Shown here: positions 23,086 to 32,481 of the stretch, one piece after another
Numbering within the stretch: position 1 is the stretch's first letter
Layout: every line of letters starts with the position of its first letter
Assembly: GCA_018896875.1 (NCBI GenBank)
Contig: JAHILT010000006.1
Location: 1 to 64,000 of the forward strand
DNA length: 64,000 nt
From: Patescibacteria group bacterium
GTDB lineage: Bacteria; Patescibacteriota; Minisyncoccia; UBA6257; 02-FULL-45-10c
Reading direction: 5' to 3'
The notes under the pieces: model-generated
What the model saw: only the letters and a program-made list of their open reading frames with translations
What the model was told of the DNA's origin: nothing
The model's database searches: none
Made by a program: the position numbers and the translations under genes

Positions 23086-24426
23086 TTAATGATATTTATC
23101 AATACTCACAAAGCCAACTCTTTCTTGATCAAATTTTAATTTAATTGTTCCTGTTGGTCCATTTCTATGTTTAGCGATAATAATTTCTGCCGAATTTATT
23201 TCGCTAGCAAGAGGATTAGATTTATTGTAGTCTTTTCTGTGAATAAACATAACTACGTCTGCGTCTTGCTCTATTGATCCACTCTCTCTTAAATCAGAAA
23301 GTCGCGGTTTTTTATTTTCTCGTTGTTCAACACCTCTGGAAAGTTGAGATAATGCTAAAACGGGGATATTTAATTCCCTAGCTAATCCTTTTAATCCTCT
23401 AGAAATTTCTGTAACTTGTTGCACTACATTATCTGCGCTCCTACGAGGCTGAATGAGTTGTAAGTAGTCTACAATCAAAAGATCTAATCCAGATTCTGCT
23501 TGAAGTCGTCTAGCCATAGATCTCATCTGTAAAATATTTGGAGAAGGGGTGTCGTCTATAAAAATTGAGACTCCATCAAGTTCATCTAAAGCTTTTTGAA
23601 TATCGGAAAAAGCATCTTCTTTTTTTAGTTTTCCGGTTCTCAAGTTCCATAATGGAACCTGAGCTTGAGATGAAATAAATCTATCTACTACTTGTTCTTT
23701 GGACATTTCTAATGAAAAAATACCAACAGATTTTTTTTCATTGACTGCTACGTGTCTAGCTATATCTAAAGAAAGGGCCGTTTTTCCTAATGATGGCCTT
23801 GCTCCGATAATTATAAGATCAGAATTTTGTAGTCCAGAAAGTATATTATCTATATCTGTAAAACCAGTAGGAACTCCTCTTAGTCTACCTTCTCCATTGT
23901 GCAAGTTTTCTATTCTTTCATAAGCACTTACTAATCCTTCTTTAATAGTTGAAAATTTTTGAGAGATAGATCGTTGAGAAATAGAAAAGATTTTTTTTTC
24001 TATCTCGTCCAACATATCTTCCATGTTTTCATTGGGATTAAAAGCTTTTTCAGAAATTTTTCCAGAAGCGGTTATTAAATCTCGGCAAACTTTTTTTTCT
24101 TTAACAATTTTAGCATAGTGATTAATATGCGCGGCAGAAGGAACCGATTCAATCATCTTGGTGAGATAAGCATTTCCTCCTATATCTTTAAATAAGCCAG
24201 ATTCTTTTAATTTATTAGATACAGTAAAAAGATCTATTGGCTCTCTTTTGTCGTGAAGATCTAAAATAGCTTCATAAATTTTTTCATGAGCTGGTTTATA
24301 GAAATCTTCTGATGACAAAATATCAGCGATATTAATAATTGCGTTTTTGTCTATCATTAAGGCGCCTAATACAGATTGTTCGGCTTCGATATTTTGTGGT
24401 GGTAGTTTTAATTTTTTAGAAATCAT
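23086..24426 (-). CDS. dnaB: Replicative DNA helicase DnaB
   Basis: A 446-aa hexameric helicase that opens the replication fork. The N-terminal domain starts LPPQNIEAEQSVLGALMID; the RecA-like domain has Walker A GARPSLGKTALSL (about residues 208-220), Walker B LLIVDYLQLI, LSQLSRGVEQRENKKPRLSDLRESGSIEQDADVVMFIHR, all typical. No intein is present. It is followed on the same strand (upstream) by cysS, 2 bases away, indicating cotranscription from corA or further upstream. Confidence 0.97.
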   Translation of the reverse strand: MISKKLKLPPQNIEAEQSVLGALMIDKNAIINIADILSSEDFYKPAHEKIYEAILDLHDKREPIDLFTVSNKLKESGLFKDIGGNAYLTKMIESVPSAAHINHYAKIVKEKKVCRDLITASGKISEKAFNPNENMEDMLDEIEKKIFSISQRSISQKFSTIKEGLVSAYERIENLHNGEGRLRGVPTGFTDIDNILSGLQNSDLIIIGARPSLGKTALSLDIARHVAVNEKKSVGIFSLEMSKEQVVDRFISSQAQVPLWNLRTGKLKKEDAFSDIQKALDELDGVSIFIDDTPSPNILQMRSMARRLQAESGLDLLIVDYLQLIQPRRSADNVVQQVTEISRGLKGLARELNIPVLALSQLSRGVEQRENKKPRLSDLRESGSIEQDADVVMFIHRKDYNKSNPLASEINSAEIIIAKHRNGPTGTIKLKFDQERVGFVSIDKYH

Positions 24427-24428
24427 TT

Positions 24429-25931
24429 TTAATCCTTACTTATTAAAGGACCTATTATTGTGTCCTCTATAATATATCCTAAGCTTTTTATTTTGTTTCT
24501 CAATAGATCGGATTTAGTAAATTGTTTATTTCCTCTGCATAACTCTCTTTCTTGGGCTAATATGGTTATATTTTTAGGTATTTTGTGTGTTTTTAAGGTG
24601 GTTCCTAAAAATATAGATAATTTTTTAATTATAAATTTTTTAATTATAGTAGCTTCGTTTTTGGATAGCGTCCATATTTTAGGTTCTATCGTATTTATTA
24701 ATTCAAAAATTGAAGCTATTGCTTTCGGAGTATTAAAGTCATCACTCATAGCAATATCAAAATTGTTTTCTGCTTTTTTAAGAAGATATTCAATTTCAGA
24801 GCTGACAATTCCTTTTTCCTTTATAAAAGATAGAGAGGTTATTATTTTTTGTAATTTTTTAAGTGTATTAATACCTTGTTCTGCGGATTTTTCGGTATAA
24901 TTAAAAGACGAACGATAATGATTGAGATTTATGAGTAGTCTTAGAATTTCTGGAGAATATTTTTTCGTAAAATCTTTTATTGTTGTAAAGTTTTTTAAAG
25001 ATTTAGACATTTTTTTTCCATCAATCAAAAGAAATCCTGTATGCATCCATATTTTTACCATTGGTTTTTTACCAGAAGCTGATTCTTGTTGGGTAATTTC
25101 TGCTTCGTGGTGTGGAAATTTTAAATCTACGCCACCACCATGAATATCATATTGTGAACCAAAATAATGTTCGCTAATAGCTGTGTCTTCAATGTGCCAT
25201 CCTGGACGACCCCAGCCGAGAGAAGTATACCAAACTGGTTCGTAGTTAATGATTTTCATTGAATTTTTCTTTCTGTGTAAGTCTGCGTTTATATCCCCGC
25301 CGAAGGCGCCGCCAGTAGCGAGCCTCGCCAAGGGCGGGAGGCTCGCCCTTTCGGGCGGCGCGCTAATCTGCGTTTTGGAGAATTTCCATAAAGCAAAATC
25401 TCCTTTGTTTTTTTTGTTTATATCATTATCAATTCTTGATGTTGCATCTTCGGCTTGAGAAGCGGTTCGTTTTGAGAGTTTTCCGTATTCTGGGAAAGTA
25501 GAAATATCAAAATAATATCCGTCATTTATTTTATAGGCGCATCCTTTTTTAATTAATGTTTGGATTTGTTTTATGATTTGAGGAATGTGTTTACTAGCTT
25601 TAGCGTGTTTAACTGATTTTATATTCAATATTTTTTCAATTTTGTAATACTCTTTTTCAAATTTATTTGCTAATTCAAGAGGACTAATATGTTTTTCTTT
25701 AGCTCTTTCAATTATTTTATCATCAACATCTGTAATATTTTGAAGATAAAAAACATTTATTTTTTTAGATCTCAAATAACGCACAATAGTATCAAAGGCA
25801 ATATAAGTTCTGCCATGTCCAAGATGGGGATTGTCATATACTGTTGGACCGCAAACAAACAAACGTAACGGGCGAGTATTTGGTAGGTTTTCTTTTTTTC
25901 CGCTTAGGCTACTATATATTTTTATAGCCAT
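24429..25931 (-). CDS. cysS: Cysteine--tRNA ligase with an unusual insertion
   Basis: A 500-aa class I synthetase. PTVYDNPHLGHGRTY contains the HIGH motif variant HLGH, and KMSKSLKN is the KMSKS motif. Zinc-site residues are seen in FVCGPTVYD, GRPGWHIED and GGGVDLKFPHHEAE. Between DFALWK and GRPGWHIE, normally separated by about a dozen residues, there are roughly 65 residues including a repeat-derived stretch (APPERASLPPLARLATGGAFGGD). The Cys of the usual HIECS is replaced by HIEDT, which may affect zinc binding. It overlaps corA by 10 nt. Confidence 0.95.
   Translation of the reverse strand: MAIKIYSSLSGKKENLPNTRPLRLFVCGPTVYDNPHLGHGRTYIAFDTIVRYLRSKKINVFYLQNITDVDDKIIERAKEKHISPLELANKFEKEYYKIEKILNIKSVKHAKASKHIPQIIKQIQTLIKKGCAYKINDGYYFDISTFPEYGKLSKRTASQAEDATSRIDNDINKKNKGDFALWKFSKTQISAPPERASLPPLARLATGGAFGGDINADLHRKKNSMKIINYEPVWYTSLGWGRPGWHIEDTAISEHYFGSQYDIHGGGVDLKFPHHEAEITQQESASGKKPMVKIWMHTGFLLIDGKKMSKSLKNFTTIKDFTKKYSPEILRLLINLNHYRSSFNYTEKSAEQGINTLKKLQKIITSLSFIKEKGIVSSEIEYLLKKAENNFDIAMSDDFNTPKAIASIFELINTIEPKIWTLSKNEATIIKKFIIKKLSIFLGTTLKTHKIPKNITILAQERELCRGNKQFTKSDLLRNKIKSLGYIIEDTIIGPLISKD
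25282..25374. repeat. GC-rich repeat insert inside cysS
   Basis: A block much richer in G+C than the gene contains CCCGCCGAAGGCG (shared with 27970-28003), AGTAGCGAGC (shared with pheT) and an inverted pair GAGCCTCGCC/GGGCGGGAGGCTC. Short direct repeats TCTGCGTTT lie at both borders. It keeps the reading frame and sits within an extra ~60-codon segment. Confidence 0.75.
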
Positions 25932-26833
25932 CTTTTCTTTTTAAATATCAACAGAGATATTACGGTAATGGTTATTATTATTGCCATACTAGCAAAAAAG
26001 AAATTCGTATCACTTCCGCCGAATATTTCATTAAAAGCATCTATTGAAAAAAGTTGTAAAACAATAAGAAGGGGAACGGTCAAAAAAGCAAGAATTGTGA
26101 ATTTTTGCATTATCAAGTTGATTTTGGCATCTAAAAGCTGGGCGTTAGTCTCCTCTAATGATTCCGCAATTTGTTTATAGTTTTCTAGTCGTTGCATTAC
26201 TTTTAAATGATCTCCTATTAAATCAGAAAGATAAACGACTATACTATTATCCCAAAATTTTACTCCTGTTTCTTTCAGAGACTTAAGGATTATTTCTTGA
26301 GGGCGGTTAATAACCATGTAGTCTAAAAGATCTCTTTTAATGTAAGATATTTTTCTAAGCATTAAGTCTTCTTTACCGTCGAAGAGACTTTTAGTGAGAT
26401 TGGTTATATTTTCTTCTATATGGCTTAATTGACGTTCACAAAAATTAATAATTTCTTCAATTAAGGAATATATTAATTTCCCGGTATTATCCATTGCTGA
26501 TTCTTTAAAATGAGGGCTGTTAGCTATGTTTCTCATAAAATTATTTATTGGTTCTAATTCTTCATAGCGAACAGTAATTACCTTCTTTTTTGTTATAAGA
26601 AAATCAATTTCAGCCTTACGAGATGTTTTTGTTTTTTGATCGTAAATAGGCATGTGATAGGTAAGAAAAAGATATTGACCATAAGATTCTACTCTAGTGC
26701 GAGCAGAGGTGTGAATAAGTTCGTCTAAAATGATAGGATGAAATTTGTGTTGCTTAGCTATAAATTCAATATCTTTTTTACTTGGTTTCACGACATCTAT
26801 CCATGTAATGTCCTTGTGTTTAATTATTTTCAT
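25922..26833 (-). CDS. corA: CorA-like divalent cation channel with altered signature
   Basis: A 303-aa protein of the CorA family: cytoplasmic alpha/beta domain (ITWIDVVKPSKKDIEFIAKQH), a long helical region (about 150-240) and two C-terminal transmembrane segments (about 248-266 and 277-296) ending KKKRWL. The canonical pore motif GMN after the first membrane segment is not present; the matching place reads FSIDAFNEIFGG. The family is clear, but Mg2+ selectivity cannot be assumed. It overlaps the start of cysS. Confidence 0.85.
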   Translation of the reverse strand: MKIIKHKDITWIDVVKPSKKDIEFIAKQHKFHPIILDELIHTSARTRVESYGQYLFLTYHMPIYDQKTKTSRKAEIDFLITKKKVITVRYEELEPINNFMRNIANSPHFKESAMDNTGKLIYSLIEEIINFCERQLSHIEENITNLTKSLFDGKEDLMLRKISYIKRDLLDYMVINRPQEIILKSLKETGVKFWDNSIVVYLSDLIGDHLKVMQRLENYKQIAESLEETNAQLLDAKINLIMQKFTILAFLTVPLLIVLQLFSIDAFNEIFGGSDTNFFFASMAIIITITVISLLIFKKKRWL

Positions 26834-26928
26834 TTTATAAATATTTTTTATTTTATAATTTATAATTTACATTATATCATAAAATATTGATTTATTTTAT
26901 TTTTTAAATTAAGATGATTATTAGCTTT

Positions 26929-26999
26929 GCCCCCATAGCTTAATGGTAAAGCAGTTGCCTTTTAAGCAATTGACCATGGTTCGATTCCATGTGGGGGCA
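26929..26999 (+). tRNA. tRNA-Lys (TTT)
   Basis: Acceptor GCCCCCA/TGGGGGC, anticodon stem GTTGC/GCAAT around CTTTTAA (anticodon TTT), discriminator A. It ends 2 bases before the next ORF starts. Confidence 0.94.
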
Positions 27000-27001
27000 C
27001 A

Positions 27002-27853
27002 ATGCATCGTATGAAAACTTATATTATTAATTCAAGGAATGATAAAGAGATTTTTTCTTTCCATAAGGTTTTAAGATCGGCCAAAAGATCAGGGGCTTCA
27101 CTTACTGTATCCCAGCATATTGCCAAGCAAATTGAAAAAGAAGTTTATCCAGGAATTAAAACTTCAGAAATTTTCAAGAGAATAAAGGAGTTGCTTTCAA
27201 AAAAAACACCACAAGTAGCTTTAAAGTTTTCTTTAAGAGAAGCGATGAATAAGCTTGGTCCTACAGGCTTTCCATTTGAAGAGTTTATAAAAGGAATTTT
27301 AATAAATAATGGGTTTGAGGTAAAGATTAATCAATATATATCTGGGGTTTCTTCTATTTCTTATGAAATAGATTTTTTGGCGACAAAAGGAAAGTTAATA
27401 TATATAGGGGAGTGTAAATATCGCAATATGGCAGGAGAAAGAGTAGACATAAAGGTTGCTTTATATAATTATGCTCGTTTTTTAGATATTAAAAATAATT
27501 CTTATTTTAAAAAACTTCAAGCAAATAAATTTAGAATAAAATCAATGTTAGTAACAAATACTAAATTTACCACATATGCAATTAAATACTCCGAATATCA
27601 AAAAACAGAACTTCTAGGTTGGAAATATCCATTAAACAAAGGATTAGAGTATTTTATTGAAAAAGATGGGCTTTATCCAATCACTATTCTACCTTCTCTC
27701 AAAGGAGGCTTAAAAAATATTTTTATTCAAGAGGGAATAATGTTGGCTAAAGATTTATTGGACTTAGATATTGATTTATTTTCAAAAAATTTGAATATTC
27801 CTAAAAAATATATTTTACCGTTAATTGACGAAGCGAAAATCTTATTAAAATAA
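27002..27853 (+). CDS. ATP-cone plus PD-(D/E)XK nuclease-like protein
   Basis: A 283-aa two-domain protein. Residues ~5-88 resemble an ATP-cone (FSFHKVLRSAKRSGASLTVSQHIAKQIEKEVYPG), a nucleotide-sensing module otherwise found in ribonucleotide reductase and NrdR. Residues ~90-200 look like a restriction-endonuclease fold: E94 (GFPFEEFIKGIL), D124 (SYEIDFLA) and E137-C-K139 (IYIGECKYRN). The C-terminus contains a helix-hairpin-like tail. The pairing suggests a nuclease gated by nucleotide levels; this is inference. It starts directly after tRNA-Lys; ATG 27011 is an alternative start. Confidence 0.8.
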   Translation: MHRMKTYIINSRNDKEIFSFHKVLRSAKRSGASLTVSQHIAKQIEKEVYPGIKTSEIFKRIKELLSKKTPQVALKFSLREAMNKLGPTGFPFEEFIKGILINNGFEVKINQYISGVSSISYEIDFLATKGKLIYIGECKYRNMAGERVDIKVALYNYARFLDIKNNSYFKKLQANKFRIKSMLVTNTKFTTYAIKYSEYQKTELLGWKYPLNKGLEYFIEKDGLYPITILPSLKGGLKNIFIQEGIMLAKDLLDLDIDLFSKNLNIPKKYILPLIDEAKILLK

Positions 27854-27876
27854 AAACATCTGAATGTTTTTATTTT
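27849..27876. terminator. Bidirectional intrinsic terminator
   Basis: Stem TAAAAACAT/ATGTTTTTA with loop CTGA and T run, between the convergent nuclease and hotdog genes. Confidence 0.7.
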
Positions 27877-28355
27877 TTAAAGCGGATAGCTTTTGGCAAG
27901 TTGTATTTTTTTGAAAGTAGAGCATATTCAAAAATACCCTCTGTTTTTAATTGATTATTTTTTTTGTCTTTTCCGCCGAAGGCGGATCCGCCTTCGGCGG
28001 AAATTTCTACTTTGATAATTATGCGATTGGTTTTAATTTTTACAAACTTTGCATTTGCTAATAATATTTTATCTTTATTTAAAATAATTGGATGATAAAA
28101 TTTTATTTTTTTTATTTCTGCTAATGGAGTAAAATATTTTGAATGCATCATGGCTACGGCTACTCCAGCGGCGTTTCCGAGTACAACTTGAACTCCGCCA
28201 GTTATTATTTTGCCTTGAGCGCATTCTTTCATAGTTGAAGGCATTGAGATGACGGCTGAATTGGTATCTAGACTAATTAAAGATATTTGAAACCAATGAA
28301 CAAAAGGATGTTTTTTAAACCATTTTTTAACCTCTTTGCTTTTTTTATTGTCCAT
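27870..28355 (-). CDS. Hotdog-fold thioesterase-like protein (DUF4442/PaaI type)
   Basis: A 161-aa single-domain protein. MKECAQGKIITGGVQVVLGNAAGVAVAM is the long central helix and following turn of the hotdog fold; FTPLAEIKKIKFYHPII and ANAKFVKIKTNRIIIKVEI supply beta strands. The substrate is unknown. A 34-bp palindrome is inserted in frame (AEGGSAFGG), probably in a strand-connecting loop. It lies next to dnaJ at the 3' end of the heat-shock operon. Confidence 0.7.
   Translation of the reverse strand: MDNKKSKEVKKWFKKHPFVHWFQISLISLDTNSAVISMPSTMKECAQGKIITGGVQVVLGNAAGVAVAMMHSKYFTPLAEIKKIKFYHPIILNKDKILLANAKFVKIKTNRIIIKVEISAEGGSAFGGKDKKNNQLKTEGIFEYALLSKKYNLPKAIRFKK
27970..28003. repeat. Perfect 34-bp GC-rich palindrome inside a coding sequence
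   Basis: TTTCCGCCGAAGGCGGA and its exact complement meet at TCCGGA-free centre GGATCC. It lies in frame in the hotdog gene. The half-site CCGCCGAAGGCG also occurs in the cysS insert. Confidence 0.9.
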
Positions 28356-28373
28356 TTGCGTTACTGTTAATTG

Positions 28374-29483
28374 CTATATTTCTTTTTCTAGCTCTTCTAA
28401 AAGTTTTTTAGCTTTAGAGTTTATTTTTTTAGGTGTTTTAGTTTTAAATTTTATAAATAAATTTCCTCTACCCCTACTTTCAAGCCTAGACATTCCTTCG
28501 TTTGGAACTAAAAGTTTTTCTTGAATGCAAAAATTATCAGGAATTTCTATGTTTATTTTATTACCAGAAATAGTTGGTATTTCTATTTTCTTTTTGAGAA
28601 GTAGGTTTGTTAAACTAACGCTCTTTTCAATATAAAGATCGTTTTTAATTCTTTGAAAAATAGAGTGAGGCTTAATTTTTATTATTATGTAAAGATCTCC
28701 AGATGGCCCGCCTTTTTCTCCTACTTCCCCCTCTTCTGCAATTTTTATGATTTGTTCATTATCAATTCCAGCAATAATATTAAAATTAAGAGTTTTGCGT
28801 TCTTGTATTTTTCCAGAGCTAGAGCAAGAAGGACATAATTTTTTAGGTATTTGTCCTAATCCATTACACTTTGAACAAATTCTAGTTTGGGCAAACTGTC
28901 CAAAAAAAGTTTTTTTAATTTCCCTGATTTCTCCGCTACCTTCGCAATTAGAGCATTTATCAAGTCCGTCTTTTTCTATATATCCTAATCCTGAACAATT
29001 TTTACATTTAGAGAAACGATTATAAATTAATTGCTTGTTAGCTCCTTGAAAAGATTCTTCTAGTGTTATTTCTTGAATAATCTCTAAGTCAGCTCCCCGT
29101 CTTTTTGATGTTTTTTTTCTACCTCCTCCAAAAAAAGTTTCAAAAATGTCTCCTAAATTTCCAAATTGATTAATATCAAAATCTTCTTTTTGACGAGATC
29201 CTCCAAAGTCAAAACCAAAACCTCCGAAAGGATTTCCTCCGGCATAATTAAATCCGCCACCTTGTCCCATGTTATCAAAAGTTTTTCCGAATTGATCATA
29301 TTGCCCCCTTTTTTCTTTATTAGAAAGAACTTGATAAGCTTCGTTAATTTCTTTGAATTTTTTTTCGTTTCCTCCAGCTTTGTCTGGATGATATTTATGA
29401 GCTAATTTTCTATATGATGTTTTAATCTCATTTTGAGAAGCACTCTTATTAACCCCTAATATTTGGTAGTAATCTTTTTCCAT
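28374..29483 (-). CDS. dnaJ: Chaperone protein DnaJ
   Basis: A 369-aa type I J-protein that stimulates DnaK ATPase. The J domain (residues ~4-66) carries HPD in HKYHPDK; a Gly/Phe-rich linker (GQGGGFNYAGGNPFGGFGFDFGG) follows; four zinc motifs CKNCSGLG, CSNCEGSG, CSKCNGLG and CPSCSSSG lie at about 161-222; a C-terminal client-binding domain ends the protein. It is the last clear member of the hrcA-grpE-dnaK heat-shock operon, separated from dnaK by a membrane protein gene. Confidence 0.97.
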   Translation of the reverse strand: MEKDYYQILGVNKSASQNEIKTSYRKLAHKYHPDKAGGNEKKFKEINEAYQVLSNKEKRGQYDQFGKTFDNMGQGGGFNYAGGNPFGGFGFDFGGSRQKEDFDINQFGNLGDIFETFFGGGRKKTSKRRGADLEIIQEITLEESFQGANKQLIYNRFSKCKNCSGLGYIEKDGLDKCSNCEGSGEIREIKKTFFGQFAQTRICSKCNGLGQIPKKLCPSCSSSGKIQERKTLNFNIIAGIDNEQIIKIAEEGEVGEKGGPSGDLYIIIKIKPHSIFQRIKNDLYIEKSVSLTNLLLKKKIEIPTISGNKINIEIPDNFCIQEKLLVPNEGMSRLESRGRGNLFIKFKTKTPKKINSKAKKLLEELEKEI

Positions 29484-29498
29484 GTATATATTTGCATA

Positions 29499-30437
29499 CT
29501 ATAAAATTATTATTTCTTTGCTGATTTTTTCGTAAGTAAGCCTGGAAAATCCCAAAGCCATTGATATTTCATAAAAAATATAAATAAAAACGTATACTAT
29601 TAGCCAGCGAATTGGCAAAAAGAGTCCCTTAAGCGTTAGGAATGCCAACAAGAGTATAGATCCGAATATTATCCATTTTATTTTTTTGTCTAAATTGTTT
29701 ACTTTTTCATTAATTAAATTGTAAACATTATCAAGAATAGTTTCTCCTGCCCCTAATTGTAATCCCATTTTTTTAAGCAATTCATTTACTAAAAGGGGAT
29801 GTAGATTATTTTCTTTGGCTAATTCACTAGCGGTCATTTCAATAGAAAAATTATTAATTTCTATAGGCAAGTAGTTGCTAGCTAATTTTATTATTAGTTC
29901 AGACGGCGCTATTATTCTTTTGATTAAACTTTTAGAAATAACTAAATTGTCTGGATAAAATGGCTGGGAGTAAACAACAGAAATTAAGATAATTATTGCA
30001 GTTATTGTTTTTGGCACAGAAAGTCTTGCTGCCTTAGACACTTTAATCTTTAATTGGTTATTAATTACTTCTTTGCTCTTCTTGAGAGATCTATAAAGAC
30101 AGAAATAGGTAATAGGAATAGCTATAAAAACGACAAGAGATTGGTTGTTAAAAACAAGAAATGAAGCTAGCCCGAGTGTTTCAAGTAAGATAACAAGCAA
30201 ATTAATTTTTGTTGTTTTAATGAATAATGATTGTAGAAAAAATATTACGATAAAAAGAATTATGAATGAAGCTGCTAAAATAAAACTTGATGGACTAGTT
30301 TCTCCAAAAAGAATATTAATAAAATAACTTGCGCCACAGGCGGTGATTATTCCTAAAATAGCTAAGCTTACAATTTTAGGCATAGAACTATCTACTTCAA
30401 CGGCTTCATTTTTCGTCAATAAATTATTATTCATCAT
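29499..30437 (-). CDS. Multi-pass membrane protein in the heat-shock operon
   Basis: A 312-aa protein with about seven hydrophobic segments: two pairs before residue 135, one at about 145-160, and two near the C-terminus (about 245-290). Between them is a soluble region (about 180-240) with ELAKENNLHPLLVNELLKKMGLQ. No family is recognised. Its place between dnaK (29 bases) and dnaJ (15 bases) implies cotranscription and perhaps a membrane stress role. Confidence 0.75.
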   Translation of the reverse strand: MMNNNLLTKNEAVEVDSSMPKIVSLAILGIITACGASYFINILFGETSPSSFILAASFIILFIVIFFLQSLFIKTTKINLLVILLETLGLASFLVFNNQSLVVFIAIPITYFCLYRSLKKSKEVINNQLKIKVSKAARLSVPKTITAIIILISVVYSQPFYPDNLVISKSLIKRIIAPSELIIKLASNYLPIEINNFSIEMTASELAKENNLHPLLVNELLKKMGLQLGAGETILDNVYNLINEKVNNLDKKIKWIIFGSILLLAFLTLKGLFLPIRWLIVYVFIYIFYEISMALGFSRLTYEKISKEIIIL

Positions 30438-30466
30438 TTATAGTGTTTAATTATAACAGAAAATTA

Positions 30467-32377
30467 TTATTTTTGATTGTCTTCTTCTTGCTGATCGTTA
30501 TCCTTTTGATGTTCGTCGTCTTGAGACTGATTATCTTCTTGTTTTTGTTCATTACCTTGTTGCTGAGCGTTTTCTTTGTTTTTATACATAGCTTGCCCTA
30601 TTTTCTGTATTTCTGAAGATAAATCTGTTGTTGCTGATTTTATTGCTTCTATATCTTCACTTGTTTTGAGATTTTTCAATACCTCAATTTTTTTATTAAC
30701 CTCATCTTTTATTTCTTGTCCCACCTTATCTTCTGCTTCACGCAAAGATTTTTCAGAAGCATAAATAAGACTTTCTGCTTGGTTGTGAGTTTCAGCTAAT
30801 TCTTTTTTCTTTCTATCTTCTTCTGCATATTGCGTAGCTTCATTTTTTAATTTTTCTATTTCTTCCTTAGAAAGGTTAGTACTAGACTCTATTTTTACAG
30901 ATTGAACTTTAGAGGTGGCCTTGTCTTTAGCAGAAACACTTAATATTCCATTGGCATCTATATCAAAAGTTACTTCAACCTGAGGGACGCCTCTTGGTGA
31001 TGGCGGAATCCCGTCTAAAATAAATTTAGCTAAGGTTTTATTACCAGTAGCCATTTCACGTTCTCCTTGGAGCACATGGATTTCTACTGATGTTTGATTT
31101 TCGGCTGCGGTAGAAAATATTTGTGATTTATCGGTTGGGATAGTAGTATTTTTTTCAATTATTTTAGTGAAAACTCCACCCATAGTTTCTATTCCTAAGG
31201 AAAGAGGAGTGACGTCTAATAATAATATGTCCTTTACGTCTCCTTGTAATATTCCTCCTTGGATAGCTGCTCCGGTAGCAACTACTTCGTCTGGATTAAT
31301 ACCGAGATGAGGTTCTTTATTAAAGGTTTTTTTAACAGCCTCAATTATAGCTGGCATTCTAGTTTGTCCACCAACTAAAACAACTTCGTCTATGTCTTCT
31401 AGTTTAAAACCAGCATCCTTTACAGTTTCTTTTGTTAATTCAATTGATTTATCTATGTATTCTTTAACTAACTCTTCTAATTTTGCTCTAGTAAGTTTGG
31501 TTAAGAAATGTTTTGGACCAGCGGAATCAGATGTTATATAAGGAATGTTGATCTCTGTGTCAAAAGAAGAAGAAAGTTCATGTTTAGCTTTTTCAGCCGC
31601 TTCTTTCATTCTTTGTACAGCCAAAGGATCCTTAGATAAATCTATGCCTTCTTGTTTTCTATATTCAGTAATTAGGTGTTCTTGAATTTTTTTATCAAAA
31701 TCATCACCACCAAGATATGTGTCTCCTCCAGTAGATTTTACTTCAACGGTATCTTTAGTAACTTCCAAAACAGAAATATCAAAAGTGCCTCCACCAAAAT
31801 CGTAAACCACGATTTGTTCGTCATTTTTTTTATTTAACCCATAAGCTAAAGCGGCAGCGGTAGGTTCGTTGATAATTCTTTTCACTTTCAAACCTGCGAT
31901 TTCTCCTGCGTTTTTTGTAGATTGTCTTTGACTATCGTCAAAATAAGCAGGGACAGTAATAATAGCTTCTGTAATTGGTTCTCCAAGTTTAGCTTCAGCG
32001 TCATTTTTAAGCTTTGCTAAAAACATAGCGGAGATTTCTTCTGGTTTATACCATTTGTCTCCCATTTTTATTTCTATGCCATCATTAGAAGCTTTGCGTA
32101 TATCATAAGGTAGCCATTTTTTATCTTTTTCAATTTCTGGATCTGAAAATTTGCGACCAATTAATCTTTTTACAGAAAAGATAGTATTTTTAGGATTAGT
32201 TATCGCTTGTCTCTTTGCCAAAAGTCCAGTTAGTTTTTCATTTGTTTTGCTAATAGCAACAATTGATGGGGTGGTTCGTGATCCTTCTGCATTTTCTAGG
32301 ATTTTTGGTTGTCCTCCTTCAACGACAGAAACGGCAGAATTTGTTGTTCCTAAATCTATTCCAATAATTTTTGACAT
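30467..32377 (-). CDS. dnaK: Chaperone protein DnaK (Hsp70)
   Basis: A 636-aa Hsp70. The ATPase domain begins KIIGIDLGTTNSAVSVVEGG and contains IINEPTAAALAYGL, VYDFGGGTFDISVLEV and EVVLVGGQTRMPAI; the linker DVKDILLLDVTPLSLGIET and substrate-binding domain follow. The C-terminus is a Gln/Asp/Glu/Asn-rich tail (QQQGNEQKQEDNQSQDDEHQ) instead of the usual EEVD-like end. Standard operon order follows grpE. No Shine-Dalgarno is apparent. Confidence 0.98.
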   Translation of the reverse strand: MSKIIGIDLGTTNSAVSVVEGGQPKILENAEGSRTTPSIVAISKTNEKLTGLLAKRQAITNPKNTIFSVKRLIGRKFSDPEIEKDKKWLPYDIRKASNDGIEIKMGDKWYKPEEISAMFLAKLKNDAEAKLGEPITEAIITVPAYFDDSQRQSTKNAGEIAGLKVKRIINEPTAAALAYGLNKKNDEQIVVYDFGGGTFDISVLEVTKDTVEVKSTGGDTYLGGDDFDKKIQEHLITEYRKQEGIDLSKDPLAVQRMKEAAEKAKHELSSSFDTEINIPYITSDSAGPKHFLTKLTRAKLEELVKEYIDKSIELTKETVKDAGFKLEDIDEVVLVGGQTRMPAIIEAVKKTFNKEPHLGINPDEVVATGAAIQGGILQGDVKDILLLDVTPLSLGIETMGGVFTKIIEKNTTIPTDKSQIFSTAAENQTSVEIHVLQGEREMATGNKTLAKFILDGIPPSPRGVPQVEVTFDIDANGILSVSAKDKATSKVQSVKIESSTNLSKEEIEKLKNEATQYAEEDRKKKELAETHNQAESLIYASEKSLREAEDKVGQEIKDEVNKKIEVLKNLKTSEDIEAIKSATTDLSSEIQKIGQAMYKNKENAQQQGNEQKQEDNQSQDDEHQKDNDQQEEDNQK

Positions 32378-32481
32378 ATATTTGTTTAATTTAATTTTAA
32401 TTGTTTATTACGACTTATTTTTTGTATTTATTAGTATTATTCGTATCATTCGAATGCATTCGTATATTGGTATCACATTAG

